Assembly (NCBI GenBank): GCA_965223835.1
Contig: CBDCXQ010000001.1
Location: 2,666,001-2,730,000 of the forward strand
Length of the DNA stretch: 64,000 nucleotides
Reading direction: 5' to 3'
DNA from: CAVYXZ01 sp965223835
GTDB taxonomy: Bacteria > Chloroflexota > Anaerolineae > Aggregatilineales > Phototrophicaceae
A program made the translations under genes and the position numbers. Below are positions 8,213 to 17,455 of this stretch, one piece after another. The notes beneath the pieces are model-generated. The model saw only the letters and a list, made by a program, of their open reading frames with translations, made no database searches and was not told the DNA's origin. The first letter of the stretch is position 1, and each line of letters opens with the position of its first letter.

Positions 8213-9643
8213 ATGACCCTGACGCATATCGCGGTCTTCGCCCTGGGCGCTGTTGTGTACAATCTTTTCACCCCGGCTCGATGGCGCGGCTGGTTGCTGA
8301 TGATTGCCAGCATCCTTGCCATTTACTGGTTACAGCCGGTTCTCAATATCCGCCAGTTGGACTTCATCCTACCGACAGCGACCTTGATGATTACTTTCTT
8401 TAGCTGGCTGCAACTTCGCAGCACAGTAACATTTTCACGCGACGATTACATGTCCCTGGCACTCACATTCACATTGATTCTACTACTCTCAGCCACACGT
8501 TATCTTATCCCAGAACTACGTCTGACATCCCGTCCGCCTGACATTCCGCCGGTCGCGTTGGCGCTGATTATTGTTGTTGGTCTCACGCTAACTTTGTGGC
8601 GAATGTCGCGTCAATCAAATCAGATTTATTCCATCAGCATCCTAGCAGTTGTGACTATTTTCGTCATCTTCAAGTACCAGCCCTTGACTGAGTGGCTCAG
8701 CAGATTACTCCGGTTCCAGCAAGGTCAAGATGTTTCGCTTGCCAGCACCGTTGACCTCGGCTGGCTAGGTCTTTCCTACGTTGCCTTTCGCCTGATTCAT
8801 ACGCTGCGCGACCAGCAAACCGGGCAATTACCCGCGCTGTCGTGGCGCGAATACCTGACGTATGTCATTTTCTTCCCCGCCTATACCGCCGGACCGATTG
8901 ACCGTGCTGAGCGCTTCCTAACAGACTATCACGTGTTGACCGAAGCGAACCCACCGACCGAACGCTTCATCAACGGCGGCCAGCGCATTTTCATCGGCCT
9001 GTTCAAAAAATTCGTCATTGCTGATTCTTTGGCGCTTATCGCCCTTAATGAGTCCAGCGCTTTGCAGGCCACGACTCCCGGTGGATTGTGGCTCCTACTC
9101 TACGCTTACGCCTTCCGCCTGTTCCTCGATTTCAGCGGCTATACCGACATCGCGATTGGCATCGGCATCCTGTTTGGCGTCAAACTACCGGAAAACTTTG
9201 ACCGACCTTATCTGAAAGACAATATCACTGCCTTCTGGCAAAGCTGGCATATGACCCTCAGCAACTGGGTGCGCTTTTATGTCTTTTCGCCGTTATCTCG
9301 TTGGATTCTCAGCAGACCCAATCGTCCAGCATCGCTGCTGATATTATTAATCTGTCACCTGATCACAATGATCGTCATTGGCCTGTGGCATGGCATCACA
9401 CTCTCATATTTTATCTGGGGTTTATGGCACGGCCTGGGTTTATTTATCCACAAAGTCTACAGTGACCGTACCCGCAAGTGGCATCGTGAGCTTCGCCAGA
9501 CACCACGTTTACAACGGGCGGTTTCAATGAGCGGCGTCCTCGTAACGTTTCACTTCGTCTTGCTCGGCTGGGTATGGTTTGCGCTGGTCGACATCAATAC
9601 GGCGCTCACCGTTTTTCTGCGCCTGTTTGGGATAGCAGCGTGA
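8213..9643 (+). CDS. MBOAT family O-acyltransferase (DltB/AlgI-like)
   Basis: A 476-residue multi-pass membrane protein. The MBOAT core is clear: P-A-Y-T-A-G-P-I-D near residue 223, F-W-Q-S-W-H with His346, and the catalytic-tunnel motif G-L-W-H-G with His393, followed by a second W-G-L-W-H-G. MBOATs of the DltB/AlgI/PatA type move an acyl group across the membrane to an exported polymer. Neighbours decide the subtype: a DltX-like peptide is 3 bases upstream, an SGNH protein overlaps the 3' end by 4 bases, and ACP and adenylation genes follow. This is a Dlt-like set, unlike AlgI systems, which draw acetyl groups without a dedicated ACP. Confidence 0.9.
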   Translation: MTLTHIAVFALGAVVYNLFTPARWRGWLLMIASILAIYWLQPVLNIRQLDFILPTATLMITFFSWLQLRSTVTFSRDDYMSLALTFTLILLLSATRYLIPELRLTSRPPDIPPVALALIIVVGLTLTLWRMSRQSNQIYSISILAVVTIFVIFKYQPLTEWLSRLLRFQQGQDVSLASTVDLGWLGLSYVAFRLIHTLRDQQTGQLPALSWREYLTYVIFFPAYTAGPIDRAERFLTDYHVLTEANPPTERFINGGQRIFIGLFKKFVIADSLALIALNESSALQATTPGGLWLLLYAYAFRLFLDFSGYTDIAIGIGILFGVKLPENFDRPYLKDNITAFWQSWHMTLSNWVRFYVFSPLSRWILSRPNRPASLLILLICHLITMIVIGLWHGITLSYFIWGLWHGLGLFIHKVYSDRTRKWHRELRQTPRLQRAVSMSGVLVTFHFVLLGWVWFALVDINTALTVFLRLFGIAA

Positions 9644-10758
9644 ACAGCGTGCGCGTGGTTTTCAAAGCCGTTATGCTGTTAATATTGCTGAACATTTTTT
9701 TTGCACTATTCAATCCGCTGGACGCGATTGGTGAGCTATCAATTTATAACCGACTCGTTCCGGGTCGGGTACGATTGCCTTATGGCGAAGATCCAGCCGC
9801 TTACAACCTGAGTTTGAACAGCCTGTCCGCGATGTTCGCGTCGCATGAAATTGCCCGACCTAAAACGCCCGATGAGTTCCGAGTCGTCGTCATTGGCGAT
9901 TCCAGCGTCTGGGGTATTCTACTCCAACCGAGTGAAACATTGACCGCAACGCTCAACAGGACGACCATGACACTTGCCAACAACCAACAGGTAGTGGCCT
10001 ATAACCTCGGCCACCCTATTTTATCGCTGACCAAAGATCTTCTGTTGCTGGATGTGGCCTTGCAATACGATCCCGATCTAATTATCTGGCTGGTAACTTT
10101 ACGCTCATTCCCGCGAACGAAACAATTCGATGCGCCACTTGTCCAGAACAATGCAGAAAAAGTGAAGCAACTGTTTACAACTCTGAATCTCAACTACGAT
10201 CTCACCGATGCCCGATTAGCTGATCCCGAATTCCTTAACCGCACCATTATCGGCCAACGGCGTCCGCTGGCAGATTGGTTACGCCTGCAACTCTTTGGTG
10301 TCATGTGGTCTATTACTGGCATTGACCAGATTTACCCGGATGAAATCATGCTGCGCACCAGCGACTTCGAAGTCAATAATTCGTGGAATGATGACGATGA
10401 ACCACGACCGCTTACCGTTGATGAGTTAGCATTCGACATTATTCACGCCGGACATAACCTCGTCAAAGACATACCGCTAATGATTGTTAACGAACCGATC
10501 TTTATCAGCGACGGTGAAAACAGCGACCTGCGCTATAATTTGTGGTATCCACGCTGGGCCTATGACGGCTATCTGGACCTGCTGAAGGCTGAGGCGGTTG
10601 ACGCCGGTTGGGAATATGTAGACCTGTGGGACTTTATTGACCACGACGAATTTACCGACAGTCCAGTCCACCTTTCGCCTGCCGGTTCGCATCGGCTTGC
10701 CACCCGCCTAAGCCAGGAAATTGTATGGTTTTCCAATGAAAGAATTAACAATGGATGA
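9640..10758 (+). CDS. Membrane-anchored SGNH-fold protein (DltD-like)
   Basis: 372 residues, GTG start at 9640 inside a GTGA overlap with the MBOAT stop. One N-terminal hydrophobic helix (about residues 6-22) anchors an extracytoplasmic SGNH domain: I-G-D-S with Ser88, and a late D-S-P-V-H with His344 followed by L-S-P-A-G. This layout (N-terminal anchor, catalytic Ser/His domain outside, gene next to the MBOAT) is that of DltD, which passes the acyl group to the polymer. It could equally resemble AlgJ/AlgX-type acetyltransferases; the ACP context favours DltD. An upstream in-frame start (9574) lies within the MBOAT gene and is rejected. Confidence 0.82.
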   Translation: MNSVRVVFKAVMLLILLNIFFALFNPLDAIGELSIYNRLVPGRVRLPYGEDPAAYNLSLNSLSAMFASHEIARPKTPDEFRVVVIGDSSVWGILLQPSETLTATLNRTTMTLANNQQVVAYNLGHPILSLTKDLLLLDVALQYDPDLIIWLVTLRSFPRTKQFDAPLVQNNAEKVKQLFTTLNLNYDLTDARLADPEFLNRTIIGQRRPLADWLRLQLFGVMWSITGIDQIYPDEIMLRTSDFEVNNSWNDDDEPRPLTVDELAFDIIHAGHNLVKDIPLMIVNEPIFISDGENSDLRYNLWYPRWAYDGYLDLLKAEAVDAGWEYVDLWDFIDHDEFTDSPVHLSPAGSHRLATRLSQEIVWFSNERINNG

Positions 10759-10996
10759 CGCAACGATTCGTACTTCACTTCGCGCTTATATTGCTCGTGA
10801 ATTGATTCGCGATGAAAGCTACGAAATCGAGGACACAGAAGGTATTATCACCGGCGGTTTGATGGACTCGTTTGCGCTGGCCGAACTCGCCGTCTATATC
10901 GAGCAAGAGTACAAGGTATTTATCCCGAATACCGATCTCACCGTCGCCAAAATGGACACCCTCGATCAAATCGTAGCTCGTGTACTCCAGGGTTAA
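10751..10996 (+). CDS. Acyl carrier protein (DltC-like)
   Basis: 81 residues if started at 10751, or 86 from the ATG at 10736; both overlap the upstream stop, so translation is coupled. The four-helix carrier domain has the phosphopantetheine site G-G-L-M-D-S-F with Ser40. It presumably receives an acyl group from the adenylating enzyme encoded 1 base downstream and offers it to the MBOAT. A holo-ACP synthase gene is not in the window. Having a dedicated carrier protein between the SGNH and adenylation genes is a hallmark of dlt-type operons, although the gene order (X-B-D-C-A) differs from the usual X-A-B-C-D. Confidence 0.9.
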   Translation: MDDATIRTSLRAYIARELIRDESYEIEDTEGIITGGLMDSFALAELAVYIEQEYKVFIPNTDLTVAKMDTLDQIVARVLQG

Positions 10997-10997
10997 T

Positions 10998-12662
10998 ATG
11001 CTGACACGGGCTACACGCCAGCAATTCATGACGCTGCACGATGCCGTTACCCTGGCTGGAGGTGATGAACCGGCGATTATTTACGTACAGACTGGTCTAC
11101 CTGACATCATCGTTACGCGTACACAATTTTATGCATCCATCCAGACTCATGCTAATGCAATGCACCACTTAGGGCTTCAACCGGGCAATTTAGTCATCAT
11201 CGCTCACACTCAGAACCTTGATAGCATCTACGCCTTCTGGGGAGCGCTTTTATTAGGGGCTATTCCCTCCATGTTCCCCACATTAACGGAAAAACTTGAT
11301 CCGCAAATCTATATGCAGCACCTGTCACAGCTTGTTGATCTATCAAATGTCAAAGCGATGCTGACAAGTGATGATTTTGCCGACCAACTTGCCGCAACCG
11401 TCAACTGCCCGGTATACGGCACATCCCAACTCGAAACTGATAACACAGCAGCGTTTACGCCCCACTCGCCCGACGCTGATGCTATCGCCTTTTTGCAGCA
11501 TTCCAGCGGCACGACCGGTTTGCAGAAGGGCGTCGCCCTCACTCACGAGGCGGTACTCAACCAGCTCGCCAGCTACAGCGATGCGCTACAACTCACCGCC
11601 ACAGACGTCATCGTTAGCTGGCTCCCCCTGTATCACGATATGGGTTTAATCGCCGGATTTTTGCTACCATTAGTTCAGGGGATAACACTGGTGCTCATGT
11701 CGCCGTTCGATTGGGTGAGCAACCCCGCGCTGCTGTTCAAGGCTATTGATCGTTATTCAGGCACATTCTGCTGGCTACCCAATTTTGCCTATAACCATTG
11801 CGCCCGCCGTATCCGTTCGGCTGACATTGATGGTCTATCATTAGCCAATATGCGGGCTTTCATCAATTGTTCGGAGCCGGTGCGCCACGACAGCCATCAG
11901 CAATTTTTAGAGCGGTTTGGCGAATTAGGGATAAAAGCAAATCAACTCGCGGTCAGCTATGCAATGGCGGAAAATGTCTTTGCCGTAACGCAGACCCCTA
12001 TTGGTCAAACAGCAACCATCGACTGGATTGATCGACATACTCTTCTGAACCAAAATCGTGCTGAGCCTATTGCCAGGGACCATTCGCTGGCGCTACCACA
12101 AGTTGCCTGTGGCCCACCATTGGACAATGTTGATGTGTGTGTTGTCGATGGCGACACACACCCCCTACCCGAACGGGAAGTGGGGGAAATCGCCATCAAG
12201 AGCGACTGTTTGCTCACGGGTTACTATCATCGAGGTGATTTACAGCCCTTGACGACAGATGGCTGGTATCGCACTGGTGATCGCGGTTATATGGCCGGTG
12301 GTGAGGTTTATGTCGTTGGGCGCTCCAAAGATCTGATTATCAACGCCGGGAAAAATATCTACCCCCAGGACATTGAAGCTATTGTGAACACCGTTCCCGG
12401 TATCCATCCCGGTCGGGCCGTCGTGTTTGGCATCCCTGATGACCGTGAAGGCACCGAGTTAATTGCCGTGGTTGCGGAGGTCCATAATGATGGCGCCGAT
12501 CAGCGCCAAATCAAACGGACTATTCGTCAGCGCGTCAGCCAGCAATCGATGGTCACGGTGAGCTATGTTGAACTGGTTGGTCCACGATGGCTTATCAAAA
12601 CTTCCAGCGGCAAAATCGCCCGAGCAGCCAACCGGGAAAAATGGCTGGCACAGCACGGCTAG
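10998..12662 (+). CDS. Acyl-AMP ligase of fatty-acyl-AMP-ligase (FAAL) type
   Basis: 554 residues of the ANL adenylating family. Core motifs: P-loop S-S-G-T-T-G-L-Q-K-G, then W-L-P-L-Y-H-D-M-G-L, Y-R-T-G-D-R-G-Y, and G-R-S-K-D-L-I-I-N-A-G-K-N-I-Y-P-Q-D-I-E. The H-D-M-G-L and N-I-Y-P-Q-D-I-E forms are typical of FAAL-like enzymes that load an acyl-AMP onto a carrier protein, and differ from D-alanine-activating DltA. It should charge the ACP encoded just upstream. The acyl substrate cannot be read from sequence; a fatty or other carboxylic acid is more likely than D-alanine. The start at 10998 follows the ACP stop by one base; the in-frame start at 10980 would overlap the ACP. Confidence 0.85.
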   Translation: MLTRATRQQFMTLHDAVTLAGGDEPAIIYVQTGLPDIIVTRTQFYASIQTHANAMHHLGLQPGNLVIIAHTQNLDSIYAFWGALLLGAIPSMFPTLTEKLDPQIYMQHLSQLVDLSNVKAMLTSDDFADQLAATVNCPVYGTSQLETDNTAAFTPHSPDADAIAFLQHSSGTTGLQKGVALTHEAVLNQLASYSDALQLTATDVIVSWLPLYHDMGLIAGFLLPLVQGITLVLMSPFDWVSNPALLFKAIDRYSGTFCWLPNFAYNHCARRIRSADIDGLSLANMRAFINCSEPVRHDSHQQFLERFGELGIKANQLAVSYAMAENVFAVTQTPIGQTATIDWIDRHTLLNQNRAEPIARDHSLALPQVACGPPLDNVDVCVVDGDTHPLPEREVGEIAIKSDCLLTGYYHRGDLQPLTTDGWYRTGDRGYMAGGEVYVVGRSKDLIINAGKNIYPQDIEAIVNTVPGIHPGRAVVFGIPDDREGTELIAVVAEVHNDGADQRQIKRTIRQRVSQQSMVTVSYVELVGPRWLIKTSSGKIARAANREKWLAQHG

Positions 12663-12669
12663 TGTTTGC

Positions 12670-12675
12670 TATACT
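12670..12675 (+). promoter_or_regulatory. Possible -10 element for ridA
   Basis: TATACT lies 36 bases before the ridA ATG, with a clear ribosome site GGGAG in between. The matching -35 region is poor, so this is only a candidate. It would separate ridA from the acyl-transfer operon that ends at 12662. Confidence 0.35.
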
Positions 12676-12710
12676 CGCTAAACTAACTTCTACTTTGATC
12701 GGGAGCAATC

Positions 12711-13091
12711 ATGCCTAAGCAAGTAATTACGACTGACAAAGCACCGGTGCCCGGCGGCGCATATTCACAATCGGTGCGTGCTGGTGATTTCATTTACGTC
12801 GCTGGAACCGTTGGCAAAAATGCAGCAACCGGCACAATGGGCGAGACCGTTGCCGAACAAACCGCGCAAACGTTGGATAACATCACAGCGATCTTAGCTG
12901 CCGGTGGCGCAACGCTGGATGATGTCGTCAAGTCAACCGTTCACCTGAGCGACCTGGGCCTGTTCGCAGCGTTCAACGAAGTGTATGCCAATTACTTCAG
13001 TGATCCCAAGCCGGTACGCACTACGGTGGGCAGCCAGTTAGCGCCGGGAATCCTGGTGGAAATTGACGTGGTGGCCTACATCGGCAGTTAA
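12711..13091 (+). CDS. ridA: RidA family enamine/imine deaminase
   Basis: 126 residues, the usual length of the RidA/YjgF/UK114 family, with the signature region P-V-R-T-T-V-G (catalytic Arg) and V-E-I-D-V-V-A-Y near the end. RidA proteins are cytoplasmic trimers that hydrolyse reactive 2-aminoacrylate and related enamines. Its stop overlaps the stop of the convergent creatininase-family gene in a shared TTAA. Confidence 0.92.
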   Translation: MPKQVITTDKAPVPGGAYSQSVRAGDFIYVAGTVGKNAATGTMGETVAEQTAQTLDNITAILAAGGATLDDVVKSTVHLSDLGLFAAFNEVYANYFSDPKPVRTTVGSQLAPGILVEIDVVAYIGS

Positions 13092-13780
13092 CCACGCACT
13101 TCGTTCAATAACTGTTGGATTTTTGGCACACAGCCTTCGACAAAGGCCGTCAACTGTTGGCGGCCAAAGTCAACGCTGGATTCACGCGGATCCTCACCCA
13201 TCACGCCGTCCTCATCCAACGTGGTCAGACGATCCGCAGGCAGTAGAGAAAGGTCAACCGTTTCAGGGTGAAAAAGCATTTGAAAGGATGTCTCACCCTT
13301 CGCAGCGTGATTGGGTTCAAATTCACCTTCAACCGGCTGCCAGTCAGGCAGTGCCCAGACGCGAATGTTCGGATTTGCGTTGGCAAAAGCCGTTGCTGTT
13401 TCTTGAATGACATCGACATGCGCCCGGCCATAATGCCCGGTTAATAACACGATAACTTGAAAGCTTTCATCTGCCAGTTGTTCCAGCAATTCGCGGCACA
13501 GACGACGTACCGTCTCGGCATCATGGTCCAGTGTATGTTGGAAGCCCTTAAACGGTTTGATCGTATCTGTACCGACATAAAATGGTGGCAGCACAACCCC
13601 GCCGGTTACTTCGGCGAGTGCGGCGCACAAACCTGCTGCTTTTAAGCTATCCAGGCCAACCGGGTTATGATAACTGTGCCATTCCAGCGCTCCCCAGGGA
13701 ATATAGGCAATTGGCGTTGCGGCCCGAATCGCTTCAATTTGACCAGGGCGGAGATAGGCGTAATGTCCCCATTGAATCAT
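13088..13780 (-). CDS. Creatininase family amidohydrolase
   Basis: 230 residues. Metal-site motifs of the creatininase/ArfB family are recognisable: G-A-L-E-W-H-S-Y-H with a following Asp, G-H-Y-G near residue 110, and A-A-K-G-E-T-S late in the protein (H-A-G-x-x-E-T-S type). The family hydrolyses cyclic or linear C-N bonds, for example creatinine or formamides in cofactor synthesis; the substrate here is unknown. A ribosome site GAGG precedes the ATG. It is the last gene before a sugar-binding protein on the same strand (16 bases upstream), so the two may be co-transcribed. Confidence 0.8.
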   Translation of the reverse strand: MIQWGHYAYLRPGQIEAIRAATPIAYIPWGALEWHSYHNPVGLDSLKAAGLCAALAEVTGGVVLPPFYVGTDTIKPFKGFQHTLDHDAETVRRLCRELLEQLADESFQVIVLLTGHYGRAHVDVIQETATAFANANPNIRVWALPDWQPVEGEFEPNHAAKGETSFQMLFHPETVDLSLLPADRLTTLDEDGVMGEDPRESSVDFGRQQLTAFVEGCVPKIQQLLNEVRG

Positions 13781-13795
13781 TTCAAACCTCGCTGA

Positions 13796-14926
13796 TTAAA
13801 AGTCATATGCTTCGTTATTGATGTTGTCAGCGTCAAAAATCAATGGCTCACCCAACAAGATGGTGCTGCCGTCGATAACGGTAAGCTCACCTAACCGCCC
13901 GGCCTCAATCGTGGTTTCACCCGGCACCAACTCACCATCAACCATCGCTCGCATAACATAAACTGCCGCATACCCTAGATCAATCGGGTTCCACAGGATG
14001 GCCGATTGTACGCAGCCTCCATCAACAAAAGGTTTCATATCATTAGGCATCGCCAGCCCAATAACCGACACCTCGCCACATAACCCGACCTGAGTTACGG
14101 CATCTGCCAGATTGGGGGTAATCACACTGGTCATGCCCAGTAGACCGTTCAGGTCAGCACCATGTGTATCGATAAGTGTGGTTGCCTGATTATAAGCGAC
14201 GATGGCATCATCCTGCGCTTCCACTGTTTCCAGCCATGTCATCTGCGGATAACACGCCGACACATAAGCCCAAAGTTCCGCAATCCAACGTGCTTCGGTC
14301 GGCGTTGTCCATGCACTGGTCACAATTGCGAATCCAGCATCAGGCCCCTGTTCGTCTGCCAATGTATCGGCCATAATTTTAACGACTGAATTGAACGGTG
14401 CGGGATAGACGAACCACTCACGCGCATCAGCAATCGTATTAGAATCATAGCCAACCACATGAATTCCAGCTTCCATTGCCTGTTGCAATGTCGGAGCAAT
14501 GGCTGTGCCATCAGTGGCTGATATCAGTATGCCGTCAATACCCCGGTCGATGTAATATTCAATAAATGTGATCTGCTCATCGCTATTGTCATACGCCGGG
14601 GCATCCGTGACCACTTCAACATTGCCTAACTCCTGAGCCGCTTCCTGCACTCCACGACTGGTCGCTTTAAAATAAGTCGTCCCGATTTGACGCGGAATAT
14701 CAACTAATATGATGTCCTTACCCGCCCGTTCAGGCGCAGCCATCGCCAACCCACCATTATAATTACCGGGCGCTGTGCTCAATGCTGATGTTTCATCTTC
14801 GCCGGGACATGCTAGCGGATTGACATCCAGTTCATCCGCGCCATCCCAACGAACGTCCTGCGCCAGGGTTGGCATGGTCAGGAAACACAGTACCAGTAAG
14901 CTCAATAACAGGGTTCGACGGATCAT
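13796..14926 (-). CDS. Periplasmic/lipid-free sugar-binding protein of ABC transporter (LsrB/RhaS-like)
   Basis: 376 residues with a signal peptide cleaved near T-L-A-Q (residues 1-22) and a Peripla_BP_4-type two-lobed sugar-binding fold: D-I-P-R-Q-I-G-T-T-Y-F, then G-I-D-G-I-L-I-S, then G-Y-D-S-N-T. It resembles LsrB/RhaS-type receptors for AI-2 or rhamnose-like sugars. No permease or ATPase gene lies next to it, so it is an orphan receptor in this window. Divergent from a sulfatase gene, it may be expressed with the polysaccharide-degrading genes. Confidence 0.82.
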   Translation of the reverse strand: MIRRTLLLSLLVLCFLTMPTLAQDVRWDGADELDVNPLACPGEDETSALSTAPGNYNGGLAMAAPERAGKDIILVDIPRQIGTTYFKATSRGVQEAAQELGNVEVVTDAPAYDNSDEQITFIEYYIDRGIDGILISATDGTAIAPTLQQAMEAGIHVVGYDSNTIADAREWFVYPAPFNSVVKIMADTLADEQGPDAGFAIVTSAWTTPTEARWIAELWAYVSACYPQMTWLETVEAQDDAIVAYNQATTLIDTHGADLNGLLGMTSVITPNLADAVTQVGLCGEVSVIGLAMPNDMKPFVDGGCVQSAILWNPIDLGYAAVYVMRAMVDGELVPGETTIEAGRLGELTVIDGSTILLGEPLIFDADNINNEAYDF

Positions 14927-15026
14927 ACGTTGACTGCTCTTTCTTCATTAATTCTCGGAATCAATTTGTAACTCGTCGCAAGATAAAGTAAATTTACCGC
15001 ATCAACTTCTATCAAGCCAAGAAATC

Positions 15027-16502
15027 ATGACACAAAAAAATAAACCCAATCTGCTTTACATCCACACTGACCAGCATACGCCCTTTGTCACGGGCTGTTA
15101 CGGTGATGATCTGGTGCAAACGCCCAATCTCGACCGTTTAGCCGCCACCGGTGCTGTATTCGACAGCGCCTATTGCAACTCACCGATCTGTGTGCCGTCA
15201 CGCATGTCCATGCTCACCGGGCGCTTCCCCCATCAAAACCGGGTTTGGACCAATGAACACAGCCTGGATTCGAGTATACCGACACTGGCCCATTCGTTAG
15301 GTGCTGCCGGTTATCACCCGGTCCTGTTTGGTCGTATGCATTCATTGGGGCCAGACCAACTGCACGGCTATGCTGAGCGCTATGTTGGCGACCACAGCCC
15401 GAATTATTTGAATGGCCCTGCCGTTGATAGGGGTGCGCTCAATGGCACTGCTGGTCCCCATCGCATCAGCCTCGAAAAGTCAGGCGCGGGCCAAAGTGCC
15501 TATCAAGTCCATGACGAGTATGTCACCGCCGCGACCATCGATTACCTCAATCAACTCGGTGTTGAGCAGCGCTCCGGTTTGCGTGAGGAACCGTTCTGCA
15601 TCACGGTTGGCTACATGCTCCCGCATGCACCGTTTGTCGCCCGTAAAGAAGATTTTGATCTTTACCGGGATACCATCTCCATGCCCCGGATCGAAGAACC
15701 ATTTTCCGATGACCTGCACCCACACATTCGCTGGTGGCGTGAACATACCGCTATTAAATCGGTGACAGAGGCCGAAATCCGACGGGCCAGAGCCGCCTAT
15801 TGGGGGCTGGTGACGCGCATTGATATTATGATCGGCCAAATACTGGATACGTTGGCGGCTAACGATCTCGCTGACAACACCATGATTGTTTACACGTCCG
15901 ACCATGGTGATATGGTGGGCGAACATAGCCTGTGGTGGAAACATACGTTTTATGAACATTCGGTGCGGGTGCCACTCATCATCAACTGGCCGGGTGTGAT
16001 CCCCGGCAATCAGCGCCGGTCTGAAGTGGTCGGCGGGCCGGATGTCACCGCGACGCTGCTGGATGCTGGTGTGGCTCCACCATTACCCGGTTCGCCAGGC
16101 CGCAGTCTATTACCTCTGCTCACCCGAACAGATGCAACCTGGGACAATATCGCGTTTTCGGAGTATTGTTCCGATCAGTTCTGTGGCGACCAACCCTGCT
16201 TCCAACGCATGATCCGCCGTGATAAGTGGAAGCTGGTTTATTATCATGGATTGGAACCCCAGCTATTTAACCTGAGTAATGACCCGCATGAACTCAACGA
16301 TCTCGCGCAAGACACGGCGCATCAGGAAATCCGTGCTGAACTCACCACCCAGGTGTTGGCTGGCTGGGACCCGGATGACATTGCAGAGCAGATGGCGCTC
16401 AAACGTGATGAAATTGCCATCATGAAACAGTGGGTACACAATATCAATCCGCCGGAGAGTTATCGTTGGAATCTAAAACCTGAAATGAATTACCTGGATT
16501 AA
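15027..16502 (+). CDS. Formylglycine-dependent sulfatase
   Basis: 491 residues of the alkaline phosphatase/sulfatase superfamily. The N-terminal metal motif L-Y-I-H-T-D-Q-H and the activation motif C55-V-P-S-R (C-x-P-S-R) followed by M-L-T-G-R identify a type I sulfatase; Cys55 must become formylglycine. Later D-H-G-D-M-V-G-E-H supplies the second metal ligands. No signal peptide, so probably cytoplasmic, acting on imported sulfated sugars. It is followed after 6 bases by a sugar kinase gene, which supports a carbohydrate substrate. A maturase is not in the window. Confidence 0.9.
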   Translation: MTQKNKPNLLYIHTDQHTPFVTGCYGDDLVQTPNLDRLAATGAVFDSAYCNSPICVPSRMSMLTGRFPHQNRVWTNEHSLDSSIPTLAHSLGAAGYHPVLFGRMHSLGPDQLHGYAERYVGDHSPNYLNGPAVDRGALNGTAGPHRISLEKSGAGQSAYQVHDEYVTAATIDYLNQLGVEQRSGLREEPFCITVGYMLPHAPFVARKEDFDLYRDTISMPRIEEPFSDDLHPHIRWWREHTAIKSVTEAEIRRARAAYWGLVTRIDIMIGQILDTLAANDLADNTMIVYTSDHGDMVGEHSLWWKHTFYEHSVRVPLIINWPGVIPGNQRRSEVVGGPDVTATLLDAGVAPPLPGSPGRSLLPLLTRTDATWDNIAFSEYCSDQFCGDQPCFQRMIRRDKWKLVYYHGLEPQLFNLSNDPHELNDLAQDTAHQEIRAELTTQVLAGWDPDDIAEQMALKRDEIAIMKQWVHNINPPESYRWNLKPEMNYLD

Positions 16503-16508
16503 CCGCTG

Positions 16509-17453
16509 ATGGTTGATCTGTTGACGGTGGGTGAAGCCTTAGTCGAGATCATGCGGACCGGGCCCGACCAACCATTGGACCGCTCCGGAACATTCACAGG
16601 CCCCTACCCCAGCGGCGCACCATTCATCTTTGCGGTGCAGGCCGCCCGCCTGGGGGCACAGGTCACAGCAATTGGCGCTGTCGGCCAGGATGCCTTTGGC
16701 GGTTGCCTCATCAACCAACTGCGCACCGACGGCATTCACATCAATGGCATAAAGGTTCTGCCTTCCCATGCTACTGGAGTCGCGTTTGTCGCGTATCAGT
16801 CAGATGGTTCACGCGAGTTCGTCTTTCACATTGCCCAGGCCGCTGCTGGTCAACTGCACCCCGCGATGCTTGATGAGACACTGTTCAGCGATTTGAAATG
16901 CCTGCACTTGATGGGGTCAACGCTGTCCATCCATGCCAATGCCTTAGCAACCGGTCAGCGTGCGTTGGAGTTAGCACAGGCCAACGGCGCAAAATTCAGC
17001 TTTGATCCCAACCTGCGGCCAGAGTTGCTAGCGCCAGAAAAAGCACGAGAAGTTTTTCAGCCCTTCCTTCAAGCAGCCGATGTTCTCATCCCAACCGCGG
17101 CTGAAGCCCAGTTATTAACGGGTCAGGATACCCTGCCTGCCGCAATCGAGCATTGGCTGAAAGAAAAACCGGAGCGTGTCATCGTAGTCACACAGGGGGC
17201 CGACGGCTGCGCAATATATACTTCCGACCAGACGCAAACAATCCCTGGCTTTCCGGTGAAAGAAGTAGATCCCACCGGGGCCGGAGATTGTTTTGATGCT
17301 GGCTTGCTGTCACGGTGGCTTGCTGGTGATTCGTTAGCGACTGCCGCCCGCTTTGCCAACGGCTGTGGTGCGTTAGCCGTTACCCAACAAGGACCGATGG
17401 CCGGGGCACAATCGCTAACTGCCATTCAAGCGTTTATCGCCAACCACACTTAG
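16509..17453 (+). CDS. PfkB family sugar kinase
   Basis: 314 residues, ribokinase/PfkB fold. N-terminal G-E-A-L-V-E-I, substrate-site G-A-P, and the catalytic C-terminal signature D-P-T-G-A-G-D-C-F-D-A-G, whose Asp is the general base. The early G-P-Y-P-S-G-A-P segment reminds me of the tagatose-kinase-like group, and 2-keto-3-deoxygluconate kinase is another option given the acid-sugar dehydratases nearby. Operon partner of the sulfatase upstream. Its end is 2 bases from the convergent dehydratase gene. Confidence 0.85.
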   Translation: MVDLLTVGEALVEIMRTGPDQPLDRSGTFTGPYPSGAPFIFAVQAARLGAQVTAIGAVGQDAFGGCLINQLRTDGIHINGIKVLPSHATGVAFVAYQSDGSREFVFHIAQAAAGQLHPAMLDETLFSDLKCLHLMGSTLSIHANALATGQRALELAQANGAKFSFDPNLRPELLAPEKAREVFQPFLQAADVLIPTAAEAQLLTGQDTLPAAIEHWLKEKPERVIVVTQGADGCAIYTSDQTQTIPGFPVKEVDPTGAGDCFDAGLLSRWLAGDSLATAARFANGCGALAVTQQGPMAGAQSLTAIQAFIANHT

Positions 17454-17455
17454 TA

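Noticed and set aside
10998..12662. Adenylating enzyme as a true DltA
   Set aside because: Motifs such as H-D-M-G-L and N-I-Y-P-Q-D-I-E are of FAAL type rather than DltA.
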